Notes: generated by a model not told the origin, from the letters alone. A stretch of 64,000 nt of DNA from Leptolyngbya sp. Cla-17 (GCF_016807185.1 NZ_JAEVYN010000002.1:2641367-2705366); one strand, 5' to 3'; numbered from the stretch's first letter, positions 9,117-17,592 are shown. A program made the numbers and translations.

Positions 9117-9218
9117 TATAGCAACGGACGGAAGACTTAGGACAAGGGTCAATTCACAAAGCTCACGGGTGTTGATGTTCATCACCAATCTGTCCTAACA
9201 CACCCGGCGACAGCTATA
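9117..9218. mobile_element. MITE (TATAGC...TTAGGACA family), copy 2
   Basis: 102 bp including flanking TA. Left end TATAGC, 14 bases, TTAGGACA. The right end on the minus strand has exactly the same spacing, TATAGC, 14 bases, TTAGGACA. The terminal pattern matches 5671-5773 but the interior is different. It lies at the left TA of a second miniature element and so inserted after it. Confidence 0.8.
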
Positions 9219-9419
9219 ACCCTCATATGTCACTCTAATTAAAGTAAAATCCAGGCAAAACGCTGAACGTCTTTCACCGACTGCTGTCTGGTATATACGC
9301 TTCATTGTCAAATGTTTTGAAATATCGGAAATAAGCTACATATGCTAAGACTCAAGCCGTATAGAAGCTTCAGCATTTTTGACTAAATTTGCTTTTCCGA
9401 AAGTGATTCAAGAGGGATA
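9217..9419. mobile_element. Second type of miniature element, about 200 bp
   Basis: Bounded by imperfect inverted repeats: TAACCCTCATATGTCACT at the left and, on the minus strand, TATCCCTCTTGAATCACT at the right. TA is present at each end. Removing it and the neighbouring MITE restores the transposase sequence GAGGGTAAATAGAC of the intact copy. There is no open frame. The parent transposon is not recognised. Confidence 0.65.
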
Positions 9420-10273
9420 AATAGACTAATTTTGCACCCACTGCTTCAATCGCTTGGGCAATGCCATCGACTTTGTGAGAACTAAAGTTATCCATAACGA
9501 CACAGGCTCCCTTCCACAAGTTTGGCACTAACACCTGTTGGACAAAAGTTTGAAACGCCCGTCCGTCCGTTCCCCCTTCAAAGGTCAGTGCCGCAATGAT
9601 GCCATCAAGGGTGAGCGCTCCAATGATGGTTTGGTTTTTTCCTCGGTTCTGTGGACGATGACTGTAAGCGCGGTGTCCTTGAAGGGCTCTGGCATAGAGC
9701 CTTGCCATTGCTAGATTTACTCCGGCTTCGTCGATGAATACTAGGTCTTTGGCTTCGACTTGAGTAATCATTTGCCAAAACTCAACCCGTGCCTGCTGCA
9801 CCTGCTCCTGGTCTCGTTCAGTTGCTCGAAAGGTTTTTTTTGACGGTGAGCTTTAAGCGTTGCACCGCTCGTCCCATCGTTGAACGACTTACTCGCATTC
9901 CTACTTTCGCCTCGAATTGCTCAGATAACTGGGCAAGCGTGGCATCATTGGTAGCCTCGACTAATTCGGCAAGCACTTGATGATGCTCAAGCGTCAGTTG
10001 AGCGGGCTTACCTCCTCCATGAGGTTTTGGCTCAATGCTGCCCGTTTCTCGGTATTGTTTAAGCAGTTTGATAATGAAACTGGTTGCCACGCTAAATCGC
10101 TTGGCTAGTTGGCGTTGAGAGATGGGTTCGTCTTTGTAAACGTCAATGATTTTTTGGCGCAAGTCTGTAGAATACGCTTTCATCACTACCGATTCATTTA
10201 GGCTACTAAACATTACTAGAATCGTACCTCATTCAATAGGAAAAGGCTATAGAGCAGGTGAATGGCTCAATGA

Positions 10274-10308
10274 AGAGGCTTGTGCGGGAAAACCGCAGGC
10301 AGGCTTCT
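10274..10308 (+). ncRNA. Group II intron I domain V hairpin
   Basis: A 35-nt hairpin: AGAGGCTTG pairs with CAGGCTTCT (9 bp, with wobbles). A GG bulge on the 3' side (10298-10299) is followed by the upper stem TGCGG/CCGCA and a GAAAA loop. This is the size and shape of domain V, the catalytic core. A domain VI-like hairpin (CGAT...ATCG around a loop with unpaired A) follows. It is separated from the rest of the intron by the IS630 copy. Confidence 0.7.
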
Positions 10309-10370
10309 GTGAGGGGGAGGTTTCCAACGATGCAAGGCTAAATCGTGTGACACTCTCGTATTCCGAAAGG

Positions 10371-10509
10371 GGAGAGCAACGGGGAATACAAAGCAAGCCT
10401 AAACATTGGAGGAACCCTCTCTACTCGACCCGCAGCAAAATTCGACAGCAGCTTGCTCCTAAAATCCAACTGGGCTACACCGTGCGGCTGAAAGTCTATT
10501 TGTAGTCGT
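10371..10509. other. Short stretch between two intron pieces
   Basis: An open frame across this stretch reads ERGEQRGIQSKPKHWRNP but has no recognised homology and spans the intron and IS sequence, so it is not called as a gene. Confidence 0.35.
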
Positions 10510-11124
10510 TAACTCGCTCATGACGTGTGCATTGCGACTGACAACTCTACCTTCCCAATTGCTGTGTCTCCGTCTGCATATCCTCTGGCTTTCCCAAAGG
10601 CGTTGGCTTCTGAGACAATCCCTCCTCCTCAACCCATGCGGCTGACGACCTACTCTGATATCGACCGACCCAGAGAGCAGTTGAAGAGGTTACTTCGTTC
10701 CCAACTTCCGTTTTGCGCTGCACGTAGGCTCCCACTTTCCACCGGGACTATGTGAGAGTGTTAACAGGTCAGCTCGGCAACTGCCTGCCTCGAATCCGTT
10801 CCCTTTTGGGCAAGCCCTTGAACCCGCGTGGGCTTGTTCACGTTGACGATGGTTCAGACATGGATTCACTGACGTTAGCCGTATGCAGCTCTGCTTGACA
10901 GGATTCTCAGTCGGGTTCTGAGTGACTGCCTTTTAGCCCTGCTTCAGACGCTTGAGAGTCAGTCGCACACCTGAGGGCTAAGCTGTTACCCCAACACTAG
11001 GGGAGATGGAATGGTCCAAGTTGGACGCACCACACAGAAGTTGAGTTATCAGGGTTCGAGGCCCTGACTCTGCTTTATTTCAAGCCTGGTGGAGGGGCTT
11101 GACTTGGGCAGAAACGAATCGCAC
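10510..11124 (-). mobile_element. Orphan 5' half of a group II intron
   Basis: On the minus strand it starts GTGCGATTCGTTTCTG at 11124, the same first 13 bases as intron II (52264). Scattered conserved blocks follow in the same order: TTGAACCATCGTC-type, CCCGGTGGA, GGAACGAAGTAAC, GAGGATATGCAGACG. The homology stops where the reverse transcriptase start would be expected, so this is domains I to early IV only. The coding part and 3' domains are missing; intron I occupies the other side of the break. Confidence 0.75.
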
Positions 11125-11436
11125 GCCGAGATACGTGTAAAACAGTGCCACCAATTTTGAGTGGACTAAATTTGGCATAGATAAATCAAAAATTATGGTC
11201 TGAAACCCTGATTCCGTCGTCAGAGTCAGTCACTGAAACGCCCTGAGAACGTCTGGTTAGTTGCTAAAACAGCAGTAGGTCAACCTCAAGTTCTCTTATG
11301 CAACCGTTGTCTACAATCCAATCTGTACAGTAATTCCAGCGTTCTGTGGCATAAAATCAGACGTATCTCGGCTCAATCCCATTAGGGGTCTCCGAGCGAC
11401 CCCTTTACTCTACCTGACTACCTTTTCAAACAGGTT
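11125..11436. other. Intergenic region with a weak terminator-like hairpin
   Basis: Lies between the intron remnant and the response regulator stop. AGGGGTC (11384-11390) and GACCCCT (11398-11404) form a 7-bp stem downstream of the two-component operon, but a T run is lacking. ACGTATCTCGGC occurs in inverted orientation at 11125-11136 and 11364-11375. No gene is supported. Confidence 0.45.
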
Positions 11437-12063
11437 CTAAAGCAAATGACGCTGTGCCCACAATGCAGCCTGAACCCGATCGCGCATCTCTAGCTTACTT
11501 AAAATCTGAGTCACATGATTTTTTACGGTTCCTTCGCTCAGGAACAATGTCTGTGCAATTTCTTGATTATTTTTGCCCTCACCCACAAGCTTCAACACAT
11601 CAACTTCGCGCTTACTGAGTAGGTCAGGATAGGAGTTTGAAGGTAATGGTTTGAATTGGGAGAAGGCTTTCGGGGCGATCGTGGGTCCCAATTGGCTATA
11701 GCCTTGCGCGACGGAGCGGATCGCGGCTGCAATTTCTGGAGCCGGGGTGCGCTTGAGGAGATACCCCAATGCACCTGCTTGTAATGATCGCAAGATATAT
11801 TCATCATCATCAAACGTCGTTAGTACCAAAACCCGAATCCACGGATAGTATTGATGAATTTCTTGGGTGGCTTGTACTCCATCACACACAGGCATTCGCA
11901 CATCCATCAGAATCACTTGAGGTTGCCATAGCTTCGCCGCTTGGATTGCTTCTTGCCCATTGGTTGCTTGTCCCACGATGTCTAAGTCCGCCTCAATCGA
12001 GAGCATCGTGGCGAGTCCTTGCCGGAATAAGTCTTGGTCATCGACCAGTAACAGGCGGATCAC
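11437..12063 (-). CDS. NarL/LuxR-family response regulator
   Basis: Protein of 208 aa. Receiver domain (1-120): LLLVDDQDLFRQGL with acidic residues, phospho-acceptor Asp in ILMDVRMPVCDGVQ, conserved Thr and Lys in LVLTTFDD and GYLLKRT. C-terminal LuxR-type helix-turn-helix (about 148-205): LSKREVDVLKLVGEGKNNQEIAQTL and LSEGTVKNHVTQILSKL. The start overlaps the end of the kinase gene by 4 bp, so the pair is translationally coupled. The likely target is the divergent exporter operon starting at 13393. Confidence 0.93.
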   Translation of the reverse strand: MIRLLLVDDQDLFRQGLATMLSIEADLDIVGQATNGQEAIQAAKLWQPQVILMDVRMPVCDGVQATQEIHQYYPWIRVLVLTTFDDDEYILRSLQAGALGYLLKRTPAPEIAAAIRSVAQGYSQLGPTIAPKAFSQFKPLPSNSYPDLLSKREVDVLKLVGEGKNNQEIAQTLFLSEGTVKNHVTQILSKLEMRDRVQAALWAQRHLL

Positions 12064-13202
12064 AACGGGAGCGTGATGTAGATTTGAGTGCCTTGGGTGT
12101 GAGCCGTTTCGATGTCGAGTTGTCCGCCTAATAATTGAACTCGTTCAATCATACCCTGAAGCCCAAAGCTCGGATGAAATGCGGTGCGATCGAAGCCGAT
12201 TCCGTTATCTTTTAGCTCCAGAATGATTCCTGTGGTTGTCTGATATGCGAAGAAGTTTACTTGAGAAGCTTGTGCGTGTTTTTGAACATTCATCAAACCT
12301 TCTTTAACAATGCAGTAAATCTGGTAGCTTTGATAGATCGGCATCTCCGGTAACTTAACTTTCCACTGAACTTGCAGCGTTGAGGTCTGCAGTAGTTGTT
12401 CGAGTAGCGCAATCAGTGCCTGGTTTAGGTCGAAGTCAGATTGACGCATTCGATCGAGGGCTTGGCTGACATCTTCAATGCATTGTTTAGCTAGGAATTT
12501 GGCAGTGTCAACAGCTTGAAACGCTTGATCTGGATTGTGCGATCGCAAAGTCTGCGCGACAGCGAGTTGAGTATCTAAATCTGTCAATGTATGCCCTAAC
12601 GAATCATGAATTTCTCGTGCAATTCGCGTTCGTTCTAATGTAGCAGCTAGCGATTCGACTTGTCCTGAAAGTTCTTCAATCTTCTGGTAGTTTTTCTGCT
12701 GCGTTACAATCATCTCACTGAGCATAATCGTAAAAAAACTTACAGCCGTGTAAATTGCCAGCGCAAAGAAGACGAAACGAACAGGATTATTTGGATTAAG
12801 TCCTAGCGGGTCAACTCCTGTAGACTGTTGTACTAGGCTCATGTTTCCAAGATACTCACTGAAGACAGTAGGAATCGCAGTGATGATGACCAGTACGATC
12901 GCACTGCGATGCCCTAGTAGAAAATAGCTTTTACCAAAATAGATAAGTTGAAGGATACCTAAATCAACATCGAGACTTCTTGCCCACACAATGATGAGCA
13001 ATCCAAGCACGATGTAACTCAAACGCTGCCAGCGAGGGCGATTGATGGGGAATACCCAACTCATCAGAAACAGTACGCCACATAAGCCCAATACCAAAGG
13101 CAAATTGTAGCTAGACGCGCTTAACGACATTCCCAGATATGCGCTCAGAAAAATCCATTCCAGTGAGCGAAAATTTTGACGCAGCGATCGTAGAAAAAAC
13201 AT
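12060..13202 (-). CDS. Sensor histidine kinase (HisKA_3, NarX/LiaS type)
   Basis: Protein of 380 aa. The N-terminal half has about five to six hydrophobic membrane segments (SAYLGMSLSASSYNLPLVLG, LGLLIIVWA, FVFFALAIYTAVSFFTIML) and no large extracytoplasmic sensor loop. A short coiled coil (KNYQKIEELSGQVESLAATL) leads to the phospho-acceptor ARTRIAREIHDSLGH-like H-box, here RIAREIHDSLGHTL. The ATPase domain has LMNVQKHAQASQV (N-box) and LKDNGIGFD. It probably responds to membrane or envelope stress, an inference from the intramembrane-sensing architecture and the neighbouring exporter. Confidence 0.92.
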   Translation of the reverse strand: MFFLRSLRQNFRSLEWIFLSAYLGMSLSASSYNLPLVLGLCGVLFLMSWVFPINRPRWQRLSYIVLGLLIIVWARSLDVDLGILQLIYFGKSYFLLGHRSAIVLVIITAIPTVFSEYLGNMSLVQQSTGVDPLGLNPNNPVRFVFFALAIYTAVSFFTIMLSEMIVTQQKNYQKIEELSGQVESLAATLERTRIAREIHDSLGHTLTDLDTQLAVAQTLRSHNPDQAFQAVDTAKFLAKQCIEDVSQALDRMRQSDFDLNQALIALLEQLLQTSTLQVQWKVKLPEMPIYQSYQIYCIVKEGLMNVQKHAQASQVNFFAYQTTTGIILELKDNGIGFDRTAFHPSFGLQGMIERVQLLGGQLDIETAHTQGTQIYITLPL

Positions 13203-13273
13203 TTTGAAAAGGGAATGTCAACATCTTCTTTTGATCCCTATGACTATACTGCGTTAGCTCAAGTCAGAAACCG

Positions 13274-13285
13274 TGACCTGGGTCA
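13274..13285. promoter_or_regulatory. Palindrome in the divergent regulator/exporter intergenic region
   Basis: TGACC-TG-GGTCA, a perfect 5-bp dyad with a 2-bp spacer, 108 bp before the devB start and about 72 bp from the kinase start. The position suits a regulator operator for the divergent operons. Which protein binds is unknown. Confidence 0.4.
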
Positions 13286-13392
13286 TGGTTTTTCATGCTG
13301 CGGAGGACTATTGTCATTCTGTATTTTCCGTTAAATTGTTGCTCAAGCGGTTACTAATCGGCTTGCTGCTCATCAAACCCTTGAACGACGCA

Positions 13393-14592
13393 ATGCTCAA
13401 TCAATTTGAACTTAGCAAACTCAAACTCAAACGCCCAAATCTCAAATGGGTTGTTGGGCTAGGTATTGCTCTAATGATTGGAACTGGACTGATCGCTTTG
13501 CGGTTGAATTCATCTCGTCCAACCAGTTCTGGACCAACTGCTACGCCCTCATCTCCTTTTCTCCCTACTGTGAATGCACTAGGGCGATTAGAACCGCAAG
13601 GCAAAGTGATCAATGTTTCTGCTCCAAGCCAATCAATGGGTGGGAGCCAAGTGATCGAACTGCGAGTTAAAGAGGGAGATCGAGTACAAGCGGGTCAAAT
13701 TCTTGCAGCGTTAGATTCGCGCGATCGCTTGCAAGCCAGTTTACTAGAAGCACAACAGCAAGTTCAAGTGGCGCGATCGCGCCTTGAGGATATTAGAGCA
13801 GGTGCAAAACGTGGCGAAATTACTGCTGCACAAGCTGAGATCCAGAACTTGGAGGCGCAACTTGCGGGAGAACTGAAAACCCAGCAAGCCACAATTGATC
13901 GGTTGAAAGCCGAGTTACAGAATGCTGAAATAGAGTTGCAGCGCAATCAACTACTCTCTCAGGAAGGTGCGATCGCCACATCTACGCTCGATAGTCGCAA
14001 GCTTGCAGTCAAAACGGCTCAAGAACGTCTCAATGAAGCGATCGCGGCTTCTGATCGCACTCAGCGCACTTTAACGGCACAGATTCAAAAAGCAAGGGCA
14101 ACACTCTCCCAGACCGCAGAAGTTCGACCAACGGATATCAGGACAGCACAGGCAGAAATCGATCGCGCGATCGCGGCTGCGAATCTAATTCAAGTTGAAT
14201 TGAATCAATCTTGTGTCCGCGCTCCGAAAGCAGGTAGAGTCTTGAAAATCAATACACAGGTAGGAGAAATTATTAGTAGTAATGGCATTGTTGAACTCGC
14301 AGCTACCGATCAGATGATTGCGATTGCAGAAATCTATGAAAGCGATATTAGCAGGGTTCAGCAAGGTCAAACGGCAATCATTACTAGCCCTAGCAATGTT
14401 TTTCCAAATCAATTACGCGGAACAGTTCAGCAACTTGGATCGCAGATTGCTAAAAAAGATATTTTGAACACTGATCCAACGGCTGCAACGGATGCCAGAG
14501 TAATCGAGGTCAAGATTCAGTTAGATCCAGCGGCAAGTAAGCAAGTGGCGAATTTGATCAATCTGCAAGTCAATGTGGAGCTTCAACCATGA
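13393..14592 (+). CDS. devB: DevB-like membrane fusion protein of an ABC exporter
   Basis: About 399 aa from the ATG at 13393 (MLNQFELSKLKLKRPNLKWV), chosen because the usual short cytoplasmic N-terminus and single membrane segment (VVGLGIALMIGTGLIALRL) follow directly. The open frame extends upstream to 13273. A periplasmic biotinyl-lipoyl half (VNALGRLEPQGKVINVSAPS), a long coiled-coil hairpin (about 130-270, rich in AQ and E/K repeats), then the second lipoyl half (CVRAPKAGRVLKINTQVGE) and a beta domain. It links the inner-membrane DevCA pump to a TolC-like channel. The stop overlaps the devC start by 4 bp. Confidence 0.9.
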   Translation: MLNQFELSKLKLKRPNLKWVVGLGIALMIGTGLIALRLNSSRPTSSGPTATPSSPFLPTVNALGRLEPQGKVINVSAPSQSMGGSQVIELRVKEGDRVQAGQILAALDSRDRLQASLLEAQQQVQVARSRLEDIRAGAKRGEITAAQAEIQNLEAQLAGELKTQQATIDRLKAELQNAEIELQRNQLLSQEGAIATSTLDSRKLAVKTAQERLNEAIAASDRTQRTLTAQIQKARATLSQTAEVRPTDIRTAQAEIDRAIAAANLIQVELNQSCVRAPKAGRVLKINTQVGEIISSNGIVELAATDQMIAIAEIYESDISRVQQGQTAIITSPSNVFPNQLRGTVQQLGSQIAKKDILNTDPTAATDARVIEVKIQLDPAASKQVANLINLQVNVELQP

Positions 14593-15746
14593 TCAGACGT
14601 AGAATCCCACTGGCTTGGCGGCAGCTAATGAACCGAAAAGGGCGATTTCTAGTTGCATTAGCTGGAATTGGCTTTGCAGATATTCTGATTATGACGCAGT
14701 TAGGATTTAAGAGTGCGCTGTTAGATAGTAATACTCGCCTTCCTGGACTCTTGAATGCTGATTTGATTCTCGTGAGTTCTCAAGCTCAGAACTTTGGTTT
14801 ACTCAAAGAATTTTCGCGCCGTCGATTATTTCAAGCCAAGAATTTACCGGAAGTCGCAACGGCTGAACCGCTGTACTTGAGTTTGGCGAATTGGAAGAAT
14901 CCTCAAACAAACTCAGAGTCTTCAATCTTAGTGTTTGGATTTAATCCAGCGAGACCTGCTTTTCGTCTTCCAGAATTGACACAGAATTCAAAATTGATTC
15001 AGTATCCCGATGCTGTTTTGTTTGATCGTGCCTCGGATGGACAGTATGAAACCGCGATCGCTCAAATTGAACAAGGCAAGCGAGTCAACACAGAAATTCA
15101 AGGGCGAAAAATTACGATCAGCGGACTCTACCAAGTTGGAGCTTCATTTATTGCAGAGGGTGGTGTAATGACCAGTGACCAGAACTTTATGCGCATCTTT
15201 AATGGTCGAACCGCAGGGGAAGTCAGCTTAGGACTGATTACTCTGAAACCTGGGAGTGATCCAGATTTAGTTGCAGAAAAATTGCGAAACGAACTACCTG
15301 ATGATGTGAAAGTGTTCACGCAGCAAGCGTATGTTCAAAGTGAAAGGACGTATTGGGAAACGAGTACCGCAATCGGGTTTATTTTTTCTTTTGGAGCAAT
15401 TGTTGGGATTTTTGTGGGTGTGATTATTGTGTATCAAATTCTGTTTAGTGATGTCTCCGATCACCTTTCAGAATACGCCACGCTTAAAGCAGTTGGATAT
15501 GGCGATCGTTATTTGCTGAGCGTGGTATTTCAAGAAGCTATTATTCTTGCAGTCGTTGGCTTTATCCCTGGTGGTTTGATTTCAATCGGTCTCTATAGCG
15601 TCATTAGCAATGCAACGGGCTTACTGCTGGTAATGACAGCGACACGGTTGCTTGAAGTTTTTGTGATGACCCTTGGAATGTGTACCCTATCAGGCGCGAT
15701 CGCAACACGAAAACTGCGATCGGCTGATCCTGCTGATATTTTTTAG
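14589..15746 (+). CDS. devC: DevC-like ABC exporter permease
   Basis: Protein of 385 aa, MacB/FtsX-type permease: an N-terminal membrane segment (RFLVALAGIGFADILIMTQLGF), a large periplasmic domain (about 40-255), and three C-terminal membrane segments (IGFIFSFGAIVGIFVGVIIVYQILF, VVFQEAIILAVVGFIPGGL, and the last near LEVFVMTLGMCTLSG). DevC of heterocyst-forming cyanobacteria exports envelope glycolipids; homologues in other strains work in stress or lipid export. The substrate here is unknown. Confidence 0.92.
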   Translation: MIRRRIPLAWRQLMNRKGRFLVALAGIGFADILIMTQLGFKSALLDSNTRLPGLLNADLILVSSQAQNFGLLKEFSRRRLFQAKNLPEVATAEPLYLSLANWKNPQTNSESSILVFGFNPARPAFRLPELTQNSKLIQYPDAVLFDRASDGQYETAIAQIEQGKRVNTEIQGRKITISGLYQVGASFIAEGGVMTSDQNFMRIFNGRTAGEVSLGLITLKPGSDPDLVAEKLRNELPDDVKVFTQQAYVQSERTYWETSTAIGFIFSFGAIVGIFVGVIIVYQILFSDVSDHLSEYATLKAVGYGDRYLLSVVFQEAIILAVVGFIPGGLISIGLYSVISNATGLLLVMTATRLLEVFVMTLGMCTLSGAIATRKLRSADPADIF

Positions 15747-15757
15747 GAATCAAGTGT

Positions 15758-16312
15758 ATGAAATTAGTTCAATGTGCTTCAACAATCATTGCAATGATCG
15801 CCATTACAAGCGGCAATAGTTCTGCTCAGAATGTCAAGCTTCAGAACCAATCTGCATCAGAAGCGATGAAGCTCTCTCAAGCCTCTGAGACAGGACAGCC
15901 AGCCCCAAAAGAGCGACGGAGCTATATCGGACTTGGTGGAGGTTTGGGGATACGTGGAGGTGAAACCGGATTAGCAGATGGCGGCTTTTCGATACTATCT
16001 CGGATTGGCATTACCGATAATATCTCCATTCATAACTCTACCGTTTTTGGAGATCAGACTGCTGTAATGCCTGCATTGACGATTGGTATCCCGATTCGGA
16101 ATACGAATACTACCGAGGTGGTTGCTTATCCCTTTATTGGTGGTGGCATTAATATCAATACCTCACAGGATTTTGAGGTTGACCCGCTTCTTGTTGCAGG
16201 GGTTGATGTTCCACTTGCCGATCGCATTATGGCAACTACCCGACTCAATGTTGGTTTTGGTGAAAGTAAGACCGATGTCGGTGTTCTGTTAGGGATTGGC
16301 TACCGTTTTTAA
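15758..16312 (+). CDS. Small outer-membrane beta-barrel-like protein
   Basis: Protein of 184 aa with an N-terminal signal peptide (CASTIIAMIAITSGNSSAQ) and a glycine-rich region of alternating polar and hydrophobic residues (YIGLGGGLGIRGGETGLADG, VVAYPFIGGGININ, VGVLLGIGYRF). It ends in Phe, typical of outer-membrane barrels folded by the Bam complex. It lies inside the exporter operon between devC and devA, an unusual place, 11 bp after devC and 6 bp before devA. A role as an outer-membrane accessory of the exporter is inferred, not shown. Confidence 0.7.
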   Translation: MKLVQCASTIIAMIAITSGNSSAQNVKLQNQSASEAMKLSQASETGQPAPKERRSYIGLGGGLGIRGGETGLADGGFSILSRIGITDNISIHNSTVFGDQTAVMPALTIGIPIRNTNTTEVVAYPFIGGGININTSQDFEVDPLLVAGVDVPLADRIMATTRLNVGFGESKTDVGVLLGIGYRF

Positions 16313-16318
16313 TTTCTT

Positions 16319-17044
16319 ATGATCCAACTCTCTTCTTCACGGTCATTTTCTAAAGCTTTGGAAGTAAGCCCACTCATTGCAATTCGCGACTTAAATCATT
16401 TTTTCGGTCAAGGACGACTTCAGAAACCTGTGTTATTCGACATCAATCTTGATATTCAAGCAGGTGAGATTGTGATTATGACAGGTCCTTCTGGATCAGG
16501 AAAAACCACACTGCTTTCTCTGATTGGCGGACTGCGAGCTTGTCAAACTGGCAGCTTGAGAGTGATTAATCAACAACTTTGTGGAGCAACGCGATCGCCG
16601 TTAGTTCAAGTCAGACAACAGATTGGCTATATTTTCCAAGCACACAATCTGCTCGCTAGTTTAACAGCCCAGGAAAATGTGGAGATGTCTTTAGAATTAC
16701 ACCCGAAGATTCCTTGGCGAGATCGCAAGCAAAAAGCAAGACAAATGCTAGAGACAGTCGGTTTAGGCAATCGCATTGCTTACTATCCAAACAATCTTTC
16801 GGGTGGTCAAAAACAACGAGTTGCGATTGCTCGTGCATTGGTCACGAATCCCAAAATCGTGCTTGCCGATGAACCGACAGCGGCACTCGATAAAAAATCA
16901 GGGCGTGATGTTGTAGAACTGATGCAACGACTGGCTAAAGAGCAAGCTTGCACCATTTTGCTCGTTACCCATGATAACCGCATTCTCGATATTGCCGATC
17001 GCATTATCGAGATGGAAGATGGGCGCTTGATTCAAAACAATTGA
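16319..17044 (+). CDS. devA: DevA-like ABC exporter ATPase
   Basis: Protein of 241 aa. Walker A GPSGSGKTTLLSLIGGL, Q-loop QIGYIFQAHNLL, signature LSGGQKQRVAIARAL, Walker B KIVLADEPTAALD and H-loop LLVTHDNR, all intact. It belongs to the LolD/MacB/DevA subfamily that energises DevBC. The first 15-20 residues before PLIAIRDLNHFFG are poorly conserved, so a later start is possible. Confidence 0.93.
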   Translation: MIQLSSSRSFSKALEVSPLIAIRDLNHFFGQGRLQKPVLFDINLDIQAGEIVIMTGPSGSGKTTLLSLIGGLRACQTGSLRVINQQLCGATRSPLVQVRQQIGYIFQAHNLLASLTAQENVEMSLELHPKIPWRDRKQKARQMLETVGLGNRIAYYPNNLSGGQKQRVAIARALVTNPKIVLADEPTAALDKKSGRDVVELMQRLAKEQACTILLVTHDNRILDIADRIIEMEDGRLIQNN

Positions 17045-17087
17045 GTCTGCCGAAACATATCTGAAGAAACTTTCCAGAAATATTAGC

Positions 17088-17549
17088 ATGGGGACAAGAA
17101 TGAGAAGTTCATCGATTGGGTTACTGTTAGTATCAACGTTGGCAGGATGGATGGTGACATCAACTGCGAATGCGGCTCCCAATAGCCGCTTGACCGTTGA
17201 GATTGGTGGATTGAGAAACCAAGACGGAACATTGTGTCTCAGTTTGTTTTCGAGCGAACAAGGTTTTCCGAATCAGAGCGATCGCGCCCTTGCTTTTCGC
17301 TGTATCCAAGCTGGAGAAACCTCAGCTACCTTTGATCAATTAGCTCTTGGTCGTTACGCGGTTGCAGTCATTCACGATGCCAACAATGATGGAAAGCTCA
17401 ATACTGGCTTTCTCGGCATTCCCAAAGAAGGCTTTGGCTTTTCGCGTAATCCTAGAATTGCAACTCGTGCACCAAACTTCAGAGATACTGCCTTTCTCGT
17501 TTCAAGAGAAAGCACCAAGATCCAGATCAGTTTGAAGTATTTACTGTAA
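17088..17549 (+). CDS. DUF2141 secreted protein
   Basis: About 150 aa. Signal peptide MRSSSIGLLLVSTLAGWMVT...ANAA, with MRSSSIG (second Met, 17100) the more likely start. Mature region follows the DUF2141 pattern: LTVEIGGLRNQDGTLCLSLF, GRYAVAVIHDANNDGKLNTG and GIPKEGFGFSRNP. Two cysteines (CLSLF, FRCIQ) may form a disulphide. Function unknown. It follows devA by 44 bp and is probably in the same transcription unit. Confidence 0.85.
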   Translation: MGTRMRSSSIGLLLVSTLAGWMVTSTANAAPNSRLTVEIGGLRNQDGTLCLSLFSSEQGFPNQSDRALAFRCIQAGETSATFDQLALGRYAVAVIHDANNDGKLNTGFLGIPKEGFGFSRNPRIATRAPNFRDTAFLVSRESTKIQISLKYLL

Positions 17550-17592
17550 GCATCTTTCAGCTAACCCTGTCATTCCCAAGGAGTCTCTAACA

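Larger units (their letters stand above)
8928..10213 (-). pseudogene. IS630-family transposase, interrupted
   Basis: OrfA (9818-10213) is identical to the 1009-1404 copy, including the A8 slippery run. OrfB (9370-9801) is normal up to KLVYL, then reads into inserted DNA. The remaining codons (SYSPDFNPIEQFW onward, containing the last catalytic Glu) resume at 9116 and end at 8928. The insertion removes the third catalytic residue from any product, so the copy is inactive. Confidence 0.88.
8917..10251 (-). mobile_element. IS630-family element (type A), copy 2, with nested insertions
   Basis: Same element as 971-2004 in the opposite orientation. It is inserted at TA at the former stop codon of the intron reverse transcriptase. 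It is interrupted at 9117-9419 by two miniature elements. Confidence 0.88.
5895..10370 (+). mobile_element. Group II intron I, invaded by three insertions
   Basis: The 5' end GTGCGCCGAGCGAAGCTCGG at 5895 is a group II intron start, directly after the damaged IS1 right end. The intron RNA runs to about 6024, is split by an IS630 (6025-7163), continues 7164-7529, encodes a reverse transcriptase (7530-8813), is split again by a MITE and another IS630 (8809-10251), and resumes with domain V (10274-10308) and a domain VI-like hairpin. The 3' boundary near 10370 is approximate. Joined at the TA sites, the pieces form one continuous intron of about 1.9-2 kb. Splicing is almost certainly lost. Confidence 0.75.

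Noticed and set aside
10146..10505. 119-codon frame
   Set aside because: Spans the IS630 end and the intron domain V/VI region, so it is a chance frame across unrelated pieces.
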